DNA of 64,000 nt from RH-AL1 sp965277735 (GCA_965277735.1 CBDIDO010000003.1:2790001-2854000); one strand, 5' to 3'. Counted from the first letter of the stretch, positions 9,142 to 18,190 are shown. Program-made: numbers and translations. The notes: a model not told the origin generated them from the sequence alone.

Positions 9142-10497
9142 TCAGCGCGCGGGCTCGGCGGCTTTCGCCTCGGGCCGGAGCAGCTTGCGCACAGCCGAGG
9201 CCGCGACGATCTCGGCCTGGTTGGCGAAGGCCTCGTGGTTTCGCTCGATGTCCTCGAGGTCGTAGAGATAATTGACCATCAGCCCAGCCGAATCGCGCAT
9301 CCCCTTCTCGGAGGTGTCCCCGAGCCAGTCGAGCCGCTCGAGCCGCGCGCCGTTGCCGAGGTGGAAGTTCGCCACGGGATCGGCGGGCCGCCCGTCGGGC
9401 CGCTTGGCGGTGAGGAAATAGGCGGCGGCAAGCGGCTCGACGAGCTTGCGCATCCGCTCCGGCACGCCGGTCTCCTCGCGCCAGGTCGACGTCTCGAGCT
9501 TGGCGAGCAGCTGGCGATCTTCGACCGAGATCGACGACAGATCGACGCCGCCGAGCCAGCGCGTAAAGCCGGGCACCGGCGACAGGGTGACGAAGGTCTC
9601 GATGCGCGGGAAGTCGCGGCGTAGCTCCTGCACGACCTGCTTGATCAGGAAGTTGCCGAACGAGATGCCGGCGAGCCCTTTCTGGCAGTTCGAGATCGAG
9701 TAGAAGACCGCCACTTTCGCCTTGTCGGGTGTCACAGGCTTTCGATCGGCATCGAGCAGCGGGCCGATCGCCGCGGGGATCGCGTCGGTGAGCGCCACCT
9801 CGACGAAGATCAGCGGCTCGTCCGGCAGGGCGGGATGGAAGAAGCCGTAGCAGCGTCGATCGGGCGGATCGATGCGCAGGCGCAGGCTGGGGAAGTCGCG
9901 GATCTCGTGCACCGCCTCGTAGCGGATGATCTTCTCGAGCACGATGGCCGGGGTCGACCAGTCGATCGAGCGCAGCACCAGAAAACCGCGGTTGAACCAG
10001 GATGACAGCAGATGCGCGAAGTCGCGGTCGACCGGCGCCAGCGTCTTGTCCTTCTTCAGCGCGGCGAGGAGATCAGCGCGCATCGCGACCAGCGCCTTGG
10101 TGCCGCCCGTCGCGCGGTTGAGGCGGCGCATCAGCTCCTGACGCCGCGGCTCGGACGAGAAATGCAGCTCGGCGGCCGCAGCATCGGTCTTCTCGGCGAG
10201 CCATGCCGTGGTGAGCGCCGCAAGACGGTCCTTGTCCGGTCCGAAATCGTCGAGCAGCGCGCGGAAGACGGTGTGGCGCCCGTCGGCGTCGAGCGCCTCG
10301 TAGCGTTCGATCAGTTCGGCCGCGAGTGCCGTTCCCGAGGCCTCGCCGCGCCCGGTAAGCAGCCGGTCGCAGCACGCGATAAAGCGGTCTGGGTTCGCCG
10401 CCTCCGGCTCCGCCGCGGGCTTGCGCGCGATCCAGCTCCGCCCTCGCTCGGTGATCGAGGTGAAGAGGTCGGAGAAGAGCGCGCCAGTGGCGGCCAT
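9142..10497 (-). CDS. Malonyl-CoA decarboxylase
   Basis: 451 residues, normal for the family. It converts malonyl-CoA to acetyl-CoA and CO2. Family blocks visible: the helical N-terminal domain, then LIFVEVALTDAIPAAIGPLL, AVFYSISNCQKGLAGISFGN (conserved Ser/His catalytic region) and FVTLSPVPGFTRWL. No targeting peptide. The ATG at 10497 gives full-length alignment. Transcribed alone; the divergent EI24 gene starts 111 bases away. Confidence 0.92.
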   Translation of the reverse strand: MAATGALFSDLFTSITERGRSWIARKPAAEPEAANPDRFIACCDRLLTGRGEASGTALAAELIERYEALDADGRHTVFRALLDDFGPDKDRLAALTTAWLAEKTDAAAAELHFSSEPRRQELMRRLNRATGGTKALVAMRADLLAALKKDKTLAPVDRDFAHLLSSWFNRGFLVLRSIDWSTPAIVLEKIIRYEAVHEIRDFPSLRLRIDPPDRRCYGFFHPALPDEPLIFVEVALTDAIPAAIGPLLDADRKPVTPDKAKVAVFYSISNCQKGLAGISFGNFLIKQVVQELRRDFPRIETFVTLSPVPGFTRWLGGVDLSSISVEDRQLLAKLETSTWREETGVPERMRKLVEPLAAAYFLTAKRPDGRPADPVANFHLGNGARLERLDWLGDTSEKGMRDSAGLMVNYLYDLEDIERNHEAFANQAEIVAASAVRKLLRPEAKAAEPAR

Positions 10498-10608
10498 GAT
10501 TCATGCCTTCGCGAGCGAAACGTCCGTCGTTTCATATGGGGCGCAGCGACCAGACCCGGCAAGCCATTCGTCGTTGCGTGACGACGGCCGCTATGGCCAA
10601 AGGATCGC

Positions 10609-11334
10609 ATGATTCGAGCCGCCCTCGCCGCCGCCGAGCAGATCTTCTCGCCGCCGTTCCGCACCGTGTTCTGGAAGTCGCTCGGCCTCACGGTCCTGCT
10701 GCTGGCGCTGCTCGGGATCGTCGCGGAAAAGCTCGTCGTCGCCTACATCGCCCTGCCGCACGCGGTCTGGCTCGCCACCCTGCTCCACGTCGCGGCCGGG
10801 CTCGGGCTCGTCGTCGGGCTAGCCTTCCTGGTGACGCCGATCTCGTTCGTCGTCGCCGGCCTGTTCTTCGACGAGCTCGCCGACCACGTCGAGGTGGAGA
10901 TCGCCGGGCCCGCAGGGCGCGGGCGCGCGATGCCGATCGGACCCGCCTTGTGGATCGGCATCAAGTTCGGCGCGATCAGCCTGCTCGTGAACGCCGTCGC
11001 TTTGGCGCTGCTCTTCGTGCCGGGGATCAACGCGGTCGCCTTCTTCGGCGCCAACGCCTACCTGCTCGGCCGTGGCTTCTTCGAGCTTGCCGCGCTGCGC
11101 TACCGCGACATCGCCGACGTGCGCGAGCTGCGCCGCCGCCATTCGCTGCGCATCTTCCTCGCCGGGGGGCTGTGCGCGGCTCTCGCAGCAGTGCCATTCG
11201 GCCAGCTCCTCGTTCCGCTCTTCGCCACCGCGCTTCTCGTGCGCATCGCCCAGCCGATCGTAGCGCGACGGCTACCGCCGCCGTCATTGCGAGCCGAAGA
11301 CGATGCAACCCAAGAGCCACCTCTCGGACGTTGA
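10609..11334 (+). CDS. EI24/CysZ-like integral membrane protein
   Basis: 241 residues with about five hydrophobic segments (for example LGLTVLLLALLGIVAEKLVV and LGLVVGLAFLVTPISFVVAG) and the family signature FFGANAYLLGRGFFELAALRY. Homologues are annotated as sulfate transporter CysZ or EI24-domain proteins; the true substrate is uncertain. AAGGA precedes the ATG by five bases. The last ~18 codons (PSLRAEDDATQEPPLGR) are encoded by one arm of an intergenic repeat (11281-11377), so the C-terminus seems to have been replaced or extended by a REP insertion. Confidence 0.82.
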   Translation: MIRAALAAAEQIFSPPFRTVFWKSLGLTVLLLALLGIVAEKLVVAYIALPHAVWLATLLHVAAGLGLVVGLAFLVTPISFVVAGLFFDELADHVEVEIAGPAGRGRAMPIGPALWIGIKFGAISLLVNAVALALLFVPGINAVAFFGANAYLLGRGFFELAALRYRDIADVRELRRRHSLRIFLAGGLCAALAAVPFGQLLVPLFATALLVRIAQPIVARRLPPPSLRAEDDATQEPPLGR

Positions 11335-11377
11335 GGTCAGCGGCCCCTGGGTTGCTTCGCTACGCTCGCAATGACGG
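11281..11377. repeat. Inverted repeat of the CGTCATTGCGAGC type
   Basis: Arms of 14 bases, CCGTCATTGCGAGC at 11281-11294 and its exact complement at 11364-11377, separated by 69 bases. It resembles the widespread dispersed intergenic element containing GTCATTGCGAGC and GCTTCGCTACGCTCGCAATG. The left arm is inside the EI24 coding region and supplies its C-terminal residues. The right arm ends six bases before the stop of the convergent NDUFA9-like gene. Confidence 0.7.
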
Positions 11378-11382
11378 ACGCA

Positions 11383-12387
11383 TCAGCTCGAATATGCGGC
11401 GAACTGCCCGGTCTTGCGGAAGCGCGAGAGATAGCCCGGCACAAAAGCCTCGAAGCTTTCCGGCCGGATGCCGAGGCCCTGCAGCGTGCGGCCCTCGGCC
11501 CTGGCGGCCGGCGAGACGACGTTGTCGATCTGCAGGAGCTTCACCTGGTCCTCGGTCATGTCGAGCATCGGCGGGAAGAGGCCGAAGGCGAGCTTCTTCA
11601 CCGTCTCGGTGCCGCGTCCCATGGCCATTGCAGCCGGGAACGGCAGCGGGACGAGAGCACGACGCCGGCCGATCGTCTCCAGGATGAAGGCCATGATTTC
11701 CTTGAAGGAGCGCGCCTCCGGACCACCGAGCTCGTAGATCGTGCCCGGCTTGGCCTTGCCGTCGGCGGCGATCGCGATTGCCTCCGCCACATCGCCGACG
11801 AACACGGGCTGCAGCAGGCCGTGGCCGCCGCCGATCAGCGGCAGCGCCGGCATCATCCGCGCCATGGCGGCGAAGCGGTTGAAGAACTTGTCCTCCGGCC
11901 CATAGATGATCGACGGGCGTACGATCACCGCTTCGGGCAGCGCCGCCAGCACGATCGCCTCGGCCTCGGCCTTGGTGCGCCCGTATTCGGCCGGCGAGTC
12001 CGGGTCGGCCCCGATCGCCGACATCTGCACGAAGCGCGTGATGCCGGCCGCCTTCGTCGCCTCGACGATGGCGCGCGTGCCTTCGACATGGATCGCGGAA
12101 AACGTCTGCGGGCCGGCCTTGGACAGCAAACCGACGAGATTGATGACCACATCCGCGTCGCGCACGGCACGGGCAACGGAGTCGGGATAGCGCAGGTTGG
12201 CCTGCACGGCGGTGATCTGGCCGACCACGCCGGAGGGCTGCTGCGCGAAGGCGGAGCCGGGGCGCCGCACGGCAACGCGCACGCGCCAGCCGTGCTCGGC
12301 CAAAGCCTTGGAGACGTAACGCCCGACGAAGCCGGACCCGCCGAAAACGGTGACGAGCTTGCCCGTGCGAACCAGCGTCTCGGCCAT
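11383..12387 (-). CDS. Complex I NDUFA9-subunit-family / NAD(P)-binding protein
   Basis: 334 residues of the atypical SDR group used as complex I accessory subunit in mitochondria and widespread in alphaproteobacteria. Rossmann loop TVFGGSGFVGRYV near the N-terminus, then VINLVGLLSKAGPQTFSAIHVEG, and RPSIIYGPEDKFFNRFAAMAR, the family hallmark. It probably binds NADPH in a structural or assembly role; a catalytic role has not been shown. Monocistronic, convergent with EI24. Confidence 0.87.
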   Translation of the reverse strand: MAETLVRTGKLVTVFGGSGFVGRYVSKALAEHGWRVRVAVRRPGSAFAQQPSGVVGQITAVQANLRYPDSVARAVRDADVVINLVGLLSKAGPQTFSAIHVEGTRAIVEATKAAGITRFVQMSAIGADPDSPAEYGRTKAEAEAIVLAALPEAVIVRPSIIYGPEDKFFNRFAAMARMMPALPLIGGGHGLLQPVFVGDVAEAIAIAADGKAKPGTIYELGGPEARSFKEIMAFILETIGRRRALVPLPFPAAMAMGRGTETVKKLAFGLFPPMLDMTEDQVKLLQIDNVVSPAARAEGRTLQGLGIRPESFEAFVPGYLSRFRKTGQFAAYSS

Positions 12388-12711
12388 GGGGGGTCTCCTG
12401 TTGCGCGGCCTCCTTTAGGCACGGCCCACGCGGCTTCACAAGGGCCGCCGCCCGCGCTTTCCGCAGGGCTGGTGGCGCTTTGGCAACCAAGCGGGAAAGT
12501 CGCGCGAGTGCCGCAGAGTGAAGTAAGGTTTCGTTAACGAGCTTGCCGCGAAATCCTCCTCACGCCGACGCGCCCAAGGGGCCGGCCCGATCACCCGCGA
12601 CCCTTCGAGCGAATGCTGGGGCGCGTCGGCGCTACCACTTGTCCCCAGAGCGCGCTTGCGGGCGCGCACCGGAACGGTAATCTAAGTACCGACTCTGCGA
12701 GGGACCCCTGA
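12388..12711. other. Intergenic gap without recognised gene
   Basis: About 320 bases between the divergent NDUFA9-like gene and bpt. Short minus-strand ORFs exist but show no coding signature or ribosome binding site. Presumably holds both promoters. I see no hairpin terminator or repeat in it. Confidence 0.4.
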
Positions 12712-13449
12712 GTGTCGAGAGAACCGCGTGACGCCCCGCAGTTCTACCTGACGGCACCGTCGCCCTGCCCCTACCTGCCGCGCCGCGAGGAGCGAAAGGT
12801 CTTCACGCATCTGATCGGCCGCCGTGCCGCGGGCCTCAACGACACGCTGACGCAATCCGGTTTCCGTCGCTCGCAGACCATCGCCTACCGGCCCGCCTGC
12901 GAAGCCTGCAGGGCCTGCGTCTCGGTGCGGGTCAAGACGCAGGAACTCCAGGTCTCGCGCAGTCTGCGCCGGGTGCTCGAGCGCAACTCCGACATGCGCG
13001 GCACGGTCGTCCGCTCCGATCCGACCTCCGAGCAATATTCGCTGTTCCGCACCTATCTCGATGCCCGCCACGCCGACGGCGGCATGGCCGACATGACGGT
13101 GCTCGATTATTCGATGATGGTCGAGGACAGCCACGTCGAGACGCGCCTCGTCGAGTACCGGGTCGGCCCGACGTCGTCAGGCTCGGCCGGGCGGCTCGCG
13201 GCGGTCTGCCTCACCGACGTGCTCGCCGACGGGCTTTCGATGGTCTACTCGTTCTTCGATCCCGAGCTGCAGGCGCGCTCGCTTGGCAGCTACATGATCC
13301 TCGACCATGTCGAGCGGGCGAAGAAGCTGGGCCTGCCGCATCTCTATCTCGGCTACTGGGTCGAGGGCTCTCGCAAGATGGCCTACAAGGCGCGTTACCT
13401 GCCGCAGGAGCGGCTCGGCATGAACGGCTGGGAGCGGATCGAGGCCTGA
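12712..13449 (+). CDS. bpt: Aspartate/glutamate leucyltransferase (arginyltransferase family)
   Basis: 245 residues. Transfers leucine (Bpt) from charged tRNA onto N-terminal Asp/Glu of proteins, marking them for N-end-rule degradation by ClpS/ClpAP. Visible: FYLTAPSPCPYLP at the N-terminus, the Cys cluster CEACRACVSVRV, and LGYWVEGSRKMAYKARY near the C-terminus, all diagnostic. Start is GTG at 12712; the conserved N-terminus begins within about ten residues. Followed 22 bases later by a small ORF on the same strand. Confidence 0.93.
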   Translation: MSREPRDAPQFYLTAPSPCPYLPRREERKVFTHLIGRRAAGLNDTLTQSGFRRSQTIAYRPACEACRACVSVRVKTQELQVSRSLRRVLERNSDMRGTVVRSDPTSEQYSLFRTYLDARHADGGMADMTVLDYSMMVEDSHVETRLVEYRVGPTSSGSAGRLAAVCLTDVLADGLSMVYSFFDPELQARSLGSYMILDHVERAKKLGLPHLYLGYWVEGSRKMAYKARYLPQERLGMNGWERIEA

Positions 13450-13471
13450 GGCCCAGGTCCGGGGCACATCG

Positions 13472-13738
13472 ATGTTCGGATTCTTCAAATCGCGGAAGTC
13501 CCCGGTCCGGCAGCGTCTCGAAGCAAGCGTCTCGGTTCACCGGACATGGGTCGAATGGACGATCGAGGATGGCAAGGCCGAGCCGATCCTCGTCGTCGAG
13601 TTCGCCTACGAGACCGACCCGGGCGCCCCCAATTTCGACCGCGAAGGGATCGACGAGGTGGTCGCGGCGATCGCTGCCACCGAACCTGGCGAGATCGCAC
13701 CGGCGTGGGTGAGGCTCATCCCGCGCATGCACGACTGA
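13472..13738 (+). CDS. Small hypothetical protein (88 aa)
   Basis: Starts MFGFFKSRKS and encodes a compact acidic domain with SVHRTWVEWTIEDGKAEPILVVEFAY and ending VRLIPRMHD. Soluble, no cysteines or membrane segments. It follows bpt by 22 bases on the same strand, so it may be co-transcribed. I do not recognise the family. Confidence 0.6.
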   Translation: MFGFFKSRKSPVRQRLEASVSVHRTWVEWTIEDGKAEPILVVEFAYETDPGAPNFDREGIDEVVAAIAATEPGEIAPAWVRLIPRMHD

Positions 13739-13877
13739 GGCTCGGCCTGTTGCTGCATTGCAGCATACGCATCCCTGCTATGGATGCAGCGCGATGCGCA
13801 AGCCATTGGCAAAGTTTACCGATCGCCGTCATATTGCGATGCAGCATCAGTCCGATGTGCTCACACCAGAGGTTCCG

Positions 13878-14108
13878 ATGATCGGCATCCGTCCCTCCCG
13901 CGACCCACGTCCGGCCGCGGTTCTCGTGCGCGTCACGGCCTTCGTCGTGGCGGCCGTCAGCACCGTCCTGGTGCCCTCCGAATTGGCCGCGGCCGCTTCG
14001 GGCCATTTGGCGATCGGCACTGCCCTCATCATCGCAGGCGCGGCGGTCGCGCTGACCCTTGCGACGACTGCGGTGGCGCGCGGGCTCGATCCGCTCCGTA
14101 ACGCTTAA
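13878..14108 (+). CDS. Small putative membrane protein (76 aa)
   Basis: ATG 13878 has AGAGG six bases upstream. The product begins MIGIRPSRDPR and has two hydrophobic stretches, AAVLVRVTAFVVAAVSTVLV and LAIGTALIIAGAAVALTLAT, consistent with two membrane helices. Longer in-frame starts exist at 13758 and 13842. No known family. Low certainty that it is expressed. Confidence 0.42.
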   Translation: MIGIRPSRDPRPAAVLVRVTAFVVAAVSTVLVPSELAAAASGHLAIGTALIIAGAAVALTLATTAVARGLDPLRNA

Positions 14109-14208
14109 GCACCGCGCGGCAACACTTCGCCGCAAGCGATGGCGGGCGTCTTTCGACGCGCGTCGGACAATGCTACGAGTCCGGCGTCGCTGGTATAGAG
14201 CGCGCCGA

Positions 14209-14763
14209 ATGTCATCTCGTCTTTTGCGTTTCAACCTTGCTGGCCTTGTCGCGCTGGCCGCGACGGTTTTCGCAGCTTTTCCGGCGTCGGCCGGCGACCG
14301 TTGCGAGGGCACGTTGTGCGATCTCTATTACGGCGGATCGCCGCCGCCGGCCGCGGAAGCGCAGCCCGCCCCGGCCAAGCCGGTGGTGATCGACCCCAAA
14401 AACACCCTGCTCGGCCGCTTCTTCTCCGGCGGCGCGTCGACCCAGCAGCAACAGCAGACCTCGCAGCAGCCGGTTACCGGTAGCGCGCCGCCACGCAAGC
14501 CGGTGGTCGCGGTGCAGGGCGGCGGCCTGCTCGGCATGATGCAGGGTGCGCCGCAGGAACGCTGCGAAGGGACGCTGTGCGATCTCTACTACGGCGGCCC
14601 GAAACCGGAGCGGCCCGAGCCCAGCGCGGAACCTGCCGCGACCGGCACCGGGTCTCCTGCTGACGATGCGCCACAGACGGAGCAGCCTTCGCGGGTCATC
14701 GAGCAACCCGAAGAGCGCCATTGCGCGGACAGCCGCGACCCCTGGAACTGCTACCGGCGCTAG
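14209..14763 (+). CDS. Secreted protein with duplicated RCEGTLCDLYYGG motif
   Basis: 184 residues. A Sec signal peptide (about residues 1-28, ending ASAG) is followed at once by DRCEGTLCDLYYGG (C32, C37). After a Pro/Gln-rich linker with a run of five Gln, the motif recurs almost identically as ERCEGTLCDLYYGG (C119, C124). The C-terminus has a third Cys pair in HCADSRDPWNCYRR. The linkers look disordered. The repeated CEGTLCDLYYGG unit suggests a small disulfide loop or metal/ligand site exported to the periplasm or surface. I do not know the family and give no function. Confidence 0.72.
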   Translation: MSSRLLRFNLAGLVALAATVFAAFPASAGDRCEGTLCDLYYGGSPPPAAEAQPAPAKPVVIDPKNTLLGRFFSGGASTQQQQQTSQQPVTGSAPPRKPVVAVQGGGLLGMMQGAPQERCEGTLCDLYYGGPKPERPEPSAEPAATGTGSPADDAPQTEQPSRVIEQPEERHCADSRDPWNCYRR

Positions 14764-14772
14764 ATTGCGCTC

Positions 14773-15429
14773 CTAGAACTCCATCTCGAGCTCTTCGATC
14801 TCGTCCGGCTCGGTCCGCGCCTCGGCATCCCACTCGCGCATCTCGGGCGTGTCGAGGATCCGGTCGCAATAGGCCTGACAGACGTGGTCGATCGCCACGT
14901 GGTAGGTCCGGAAGCGGGTGGCGACGGGCGCGAACATGGCATCCGCCATCGACCGGTGCTCCCCAAGCAGCCAGGGGCCGCCGAACTCGCAGAGGCATTC
15001 GCGCCAGATCGTGAGGATGCGATCGATGTCGGCCTGCGCGCGCGAAAAGACCCGGAACGACGGGAAGCTCGCCTTGATGTTCATCGGTAGGGCCGAGCGC
15101 AGCGGCGCGAAGCCCGCGTGCATCTCACCCGAGATTGAACGGCAGCGGGCGCGGCGCGCGCGGTCGGCCGGCAGGATCGCGGCGTCCGGCCTGATCTCAT
15201 GCAGGTACTCGCCGATCGCGAGGTTGTTCCAGATCGTCAGCCCGTCATGGCGCAGGCACGGCACCAGCATCGAGGGTGACAAAAGGAGCAGCTCGGCGCG
15301 CGTCGCGGGATCGTCGAGCGGGGCGATCGCGACGTCGAAATCGAGCCCCGACATCTTGGTGAGCAGCCAGCCGCGCAAAGACCAAGACGAGTAATTGCGG
15401 CTGCTGATCGTCAGCGTGGCCTCGGCCAA
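14773..15429 (-). CDS. Glutathione S-transferase family protein
   Basis: 218 residues. N-terminal thioredoxin-like domain begins LTISSRNYSSWSLRGWLL, with Ser residues in the usual GSH-activating region, and continues to the LVPCLRHDG cis-Pro segment. The C-terminal helical domain includes GPWLLGEHRSMADAMFAPV, the typical GST N-capping motif (xxAD). Cytosolic. Substrate unknown. Convergent with the gene for the RCEGTLC protein. Confidence 0.87.
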   Translation of the reverse strand: MAEATLTISSRNYSSWSLRGWLLTKMSGLDFDVAIAPLDDPATRAELLLLSPSMLVPCLRHDGLTIWNNLAIGEYLHEIRPDAAILPADRARRARCRSISGEMHAGFAPLRSALPMNIKASFPSFRVFSRAQADIDRILTIWRECLCEFGGPWLLGEHRSMADAMFAPVATRFRTYHVAIDHVCQAYCDRILDTPEMREWDAEARTEPDEIEELEMEF

Positions 15430-15538
15430 ACGTCCCTCCCGATCTCTATCCCGCCATGGCTTGCATGTTGCATGCCGTCAAACCATAGTCACGCTGAAGC
15501 TGCTGGACCCGCGCAGAGATGATGAAGGCCGTGGAGAG

Positions 15539-16753
15539 ATGATCTACCAGGCCTTCGAAGCGCAGATGGCGCTCGTCGACCTCATGCGCCCGTTCGCGGC
15601 GATGGCGGCCACGACCCTGCGGTTGCCGTGGCCGGGCGTTCTGCCCCGCACGATACGCGGCATCGCCGGCGACCTCGATGCCTTCGCCGGATTGCGCGTC
15701 ACCGCGACGCGGCCGCCCTTCGCGATCGAGCCTGTTACCATCGGCAACGCGCGCGTCGCCGTTGACGAGGAGGTCGTGGCCACGACGGCGTTCGCCACGC
15801 TGGTCCGCTTCAAGAAGGACCTCGCCGTCGAGCAGCCGAAGGTGCTGCTGGTCGCGCCGATGTCGGGGCATTTCGCGACGCTGCTGCGCTCCACCGTGCA
15901 GACGATGCTGATCGACCACGACGTCTACATCACCGATTGGCACAACATCCGCGACGTGCCGCGCGAAGCAGGGCTTTTCGATCTCTCGGCCTATGTTCAG
16001 CAGATCATCCACTTCCTGCAGGTGCTGGGCGAAGGCACGCATCTGATGGCGGTCTGCCAGCCGGCTGTGCCGGCGCTCGCTGCCGCGGCGCTGATGGCCG
16101 AGGATGACGATCCGGCCCTGCCGCGCAGCCTCGTCCTGATGGCCGGCCCGATCGACACGCGCCTGAGCCCGACCGCGGTCAACAAGCTCGCCTGCGAGCG
16201 GCCGATCGGCTGGTTCGAGAAAAACCTGACGGACAAGGTGCCCCCCGGCTACAAGGGCGCCGGGCGCCGGGTCTATCCTGGGTTCATGCAGCTGACGGCC
16301 TTCCTCAGCATGAACCTCGACCGCCACAAGGCCGCCTTCGCGGACATGTCGAAAGCCCTCGCCCAGGGCGACACCTCGACCTACGCGCGGCTGCAGGCCT
16401 TCTACGAAGAATACCTCGCCGTCATGGACCTTGCCGCCGACTTCTACCTCGAGACGGTGCAACTGGTGTTCCAGGAGCATGCGCTGCCGAAGGGCGCGTT
16501 GCGCATCTCAGGCCGACCGGTCGAGCCGCGCGCGATCCGCCGCCTCTCGCTGCTGACGGTCGAGGGCGAGCGCGACGACATCTGCGGGCTCGGCCAGACG
16601 ATGGCGGCACAGGATCTCTGCACGAGCGTGCGGCAGTATCGCAAGACGCATCACGTGCAGACAGGGGTCGGGCACTACGGAGTGTTCAGCGGACGCCGCT
16701 GGGCCGGGGAGATCTACCCGCTCGTCCGCGATACGATCGCGATGGCGAGCTGA
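15539..16753 (+). CDS. phaZ: Intracellular polyhydroxyalkanoate depolymerase
   Basis: 404 residues from ATG 15539 (MIYQAFEAQMALVDLMRPF, the family N-terminus). It hydrolyses stored PHA granules. The nucleophile region is AVCQPAVPALAA, with Cys where esterases have Ser, as in the PhaZ1 type of Ralstonia. Other blocks: DVYITDWHNIRDVP, LVLMAGPIDTRLSPTAVN and the C-terminal VGHYGVFSGRRWAGEIYP with the catalytic His. The ORF extends upstream to 15395 but the family begins at this Met. A small coding ORF for the polymerase or phasin is not seen nearby. Confidence 0.9.
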   Translation: MIYQAFEAQMALVDLMRPFAAMAATTLRLPWPGVLPRTIRGIAGDLDAFAGLRVTATRPPFAIEPVTIGNARVAVDEEVVATTAFATLVRFKKDLAVEQPKVLLVAPMSGHFATLLRSTVQTMLIDHDVYITDWHNIRDVPREAGLFDLSAYVQQIIHFLQVLGEGTHLMAVCQPAVPALAAAALMAEDDDPALPRSLVLMAGPIDTRLSPTAVNKLACERPIGWFEKNLTDKVPPGYKGAGRRVYPGFMQLTAFLSMNLDRHKAAFADMSKALAQGDTSTYARLQAFYEEYLAVMDLAADFYLETVQLVFQEHALPKGALRISGRPVEPRAIRRLSLLTVEGERDDICGLGQTMAAQDLCTSVRQYRKTHHVQTGVGHYGVFSGRRWAGEIYPLVRDTIAMAS

Positions 16754-16762
16754 CGCCAAGCC

Positions 16763-17020
16763 TTATTTCGCGCGATCCATGCGCGCCTGGCACTTCGGGC
16801 GCAGGTTTTGGTAGTTCGCCTTCATGCAATCTTCGATCTTGTCGATGTCGGGCATCTTGTCCCGGCAGAGCCGCATCGCGTCCGCCGAGCAGGCCGTGAC
16901 GTCCTCGATCGAGTAGTGCGGATTATCCTGGGCCGCGACCGACGTGATGGCCGCACCGAGAGGGATGGAGAAAGCCAGGACGACGGCGGAAACGACGATC
17001 GGCGCGGCTCTGAATGTCAT
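16763..17020 (-). CDS. Small secreted Cys-motif protein (85 aa)
   Basis: A Sec signal peptide (residues 1-30, ending SVAA) precedes a short domain with four cysteines: C44, C52, C65 and C77 in the pattern CSADAMRLC...DCMKAN...KC. This resembles a single GLG1-like Cys repeat found in many small alphaproteobacterial secreted proteins. Start at 17020 is supported by GGAG seven bases upstream; ATG 17032 is an alternative. Role unknown, periplasmic. Convergent with phaZ. Confidence 0.7.
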   Translation of the reverse strand: MTFRAAPIVVSAVVLAFSIPLGAAITSVAAQDNPHYSIEDVTACSADAMRLCRDKMPDIDKIEDCMKANYQNLRPKCQARMDRAK

Positions 17021-17340
17021 TGGAAACTCCATGGGTTGCGGCGCTTGTAAGCATCCTGCCCCCGGGAAGCAAAGCGGAAGCTGCGAGGAGCAGATCGCCC
17101 GACCGCGCTCGCGAGCCGACAAGACCCCGGCATGCGCAAGAAGCGGCTCTCGGCCAGGCGCCCCTCTATTAAGACGGCTTTAAGACGCGTGTGTCTGGCG
17201 CTGTCTATTCCGTTGCAGGTCGGTAACACCCGCCAGGATAAGGCCCTCCGACAGCCTTGAATCCGCCTTTACAGGTTGTGGCCCAGACGCTTTCGGCTAT
17301 CCATTGGACATCGCATTCCGCACCCGAAAGGAACAACAGC
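17021..17340. other. Intergenic gap upstream of first Omp25-like gene
   Basis: About 320 bases between two divergent genes. No tRNA, repeat or convincing ORF. It must hold promoters for both genes; AAGGAA sits at about 17328-17333, serving as the ribosome binding site of the barrel gene. I could not place a certain promoter. Confidence 0.4.
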
Positions 17341-18162
17341 GTGATTCGGAAAGTCCTCTTGTCAACTGTGGCTCTAGTGGCCATCAGCGGAACGGCCTTC
17401 GCGGCCGATCTGCCCTCGCGCCGGGCTCCCCCGGTGTACATCCCGCCGCCGGTTCCCGTCTTTACTTGGACCGGTTTCTACGTCGGCGGCGACATCGGCT
17501 ACGACTTCGGTAAGGACACGGCCACGTCGACCGGCACCACCGGCAACTCGGTCAGCTATCTCGTCGGCAAGCATGACGGCGTCATCGGCGGTGGCCACAT
17601 CGGCTACAACTTCTCGACGCAGTCGCTCCTCGGCGGCGCTGCTGGCGGCCTCGCCGGCATCCCCTTCGTCGGCGGATTCGGCGGCGCCGGCGGCGTGATC
17701 GGTATCGAAGGTGACATCACCGGCTCCAACTACCGTGGCGCCGTGATCTTCCCGGGCGCCATCGGCCTCCGTGAGCAGACCCAGCAGGACGTTGCCGGCT
17801 CGGTTCGCGGTCGCGTCGGTATCGCGGTCGACCGCGCTCTGTTCTTCGCCACGGGCGGTGTCGCCTTCGCCGAGTTCCAGAGCCACTACTCCGCGTTCAA
17901 CGCGGCTGGCGCGACGCTGAATGCCGACCTGACGCACCAGCGTATCGGCTACACGGTCGGCGGCGGCGTCGAGTACGCCATCACCACCAACTGGTCGCTG
18001 CGCGCCGAGTATCGCTACTCCGACTTCGGCAGCTACGTCGACACCACCGCTGCGGCTTACGGCTTCAACACCCGTCACAAGGACATCGTCCAGCGCGCGA
18101 CGATGGGCTTCAGCTACAAGTTCGAGACGCCCACCATGGCCCCGGTCGTCGCCCGCTACTGA
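17341..18162 (+). CDS. Outer membrane beta-barrel protein (Omp25/31-like), copy 1
   Basis: 273 residues. GTG start at 17341 with AAGGAA upstream gives MIRKVLLSTVALVAISGTAFA as signal peptide, then ADLPSRRAPPVYIPPP, the signature of this alphaproteobacterial family, and an 8-stranded barrel rich in Gly and aromatic residues (TWTGFYVGGDIGYDF, GGHIGYNF, GGGVEYAITTNWSLRAEYRY). It ends VVARY with the terminal aromatic recognised by BamA. Probably a structural surface protein. Three further paralogues lie in this window. Confidence 0.88.
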   Translation: MIRKVLLSTVALVAISGTAFAADLPSRRAPPVYIPPPVPVFTWTGFYVGGDIGYDFGKDTATSTGTTGNSVSYLVGKHDGVIGGGHIGYNFSTQSLLGGAAGGLAGIPFVGGFGGAGGVIGIEGDITGSNYRGAVIFPGAIGLREQTQQDVAGSVRGRVGIAVDRALFFATGGVAFAEFQSHYSAFNAAGATLNADLTHQRIGYTVGGGVEYAITTNWSLRAEYRYSDFGSYVDTTAAAYGFNTRHKDIVQRATMGFSYKFETPTMAPVVARY

Positions 18163-18190
18163 GCGACACCAGGTCTCAACGCCATCGAAG

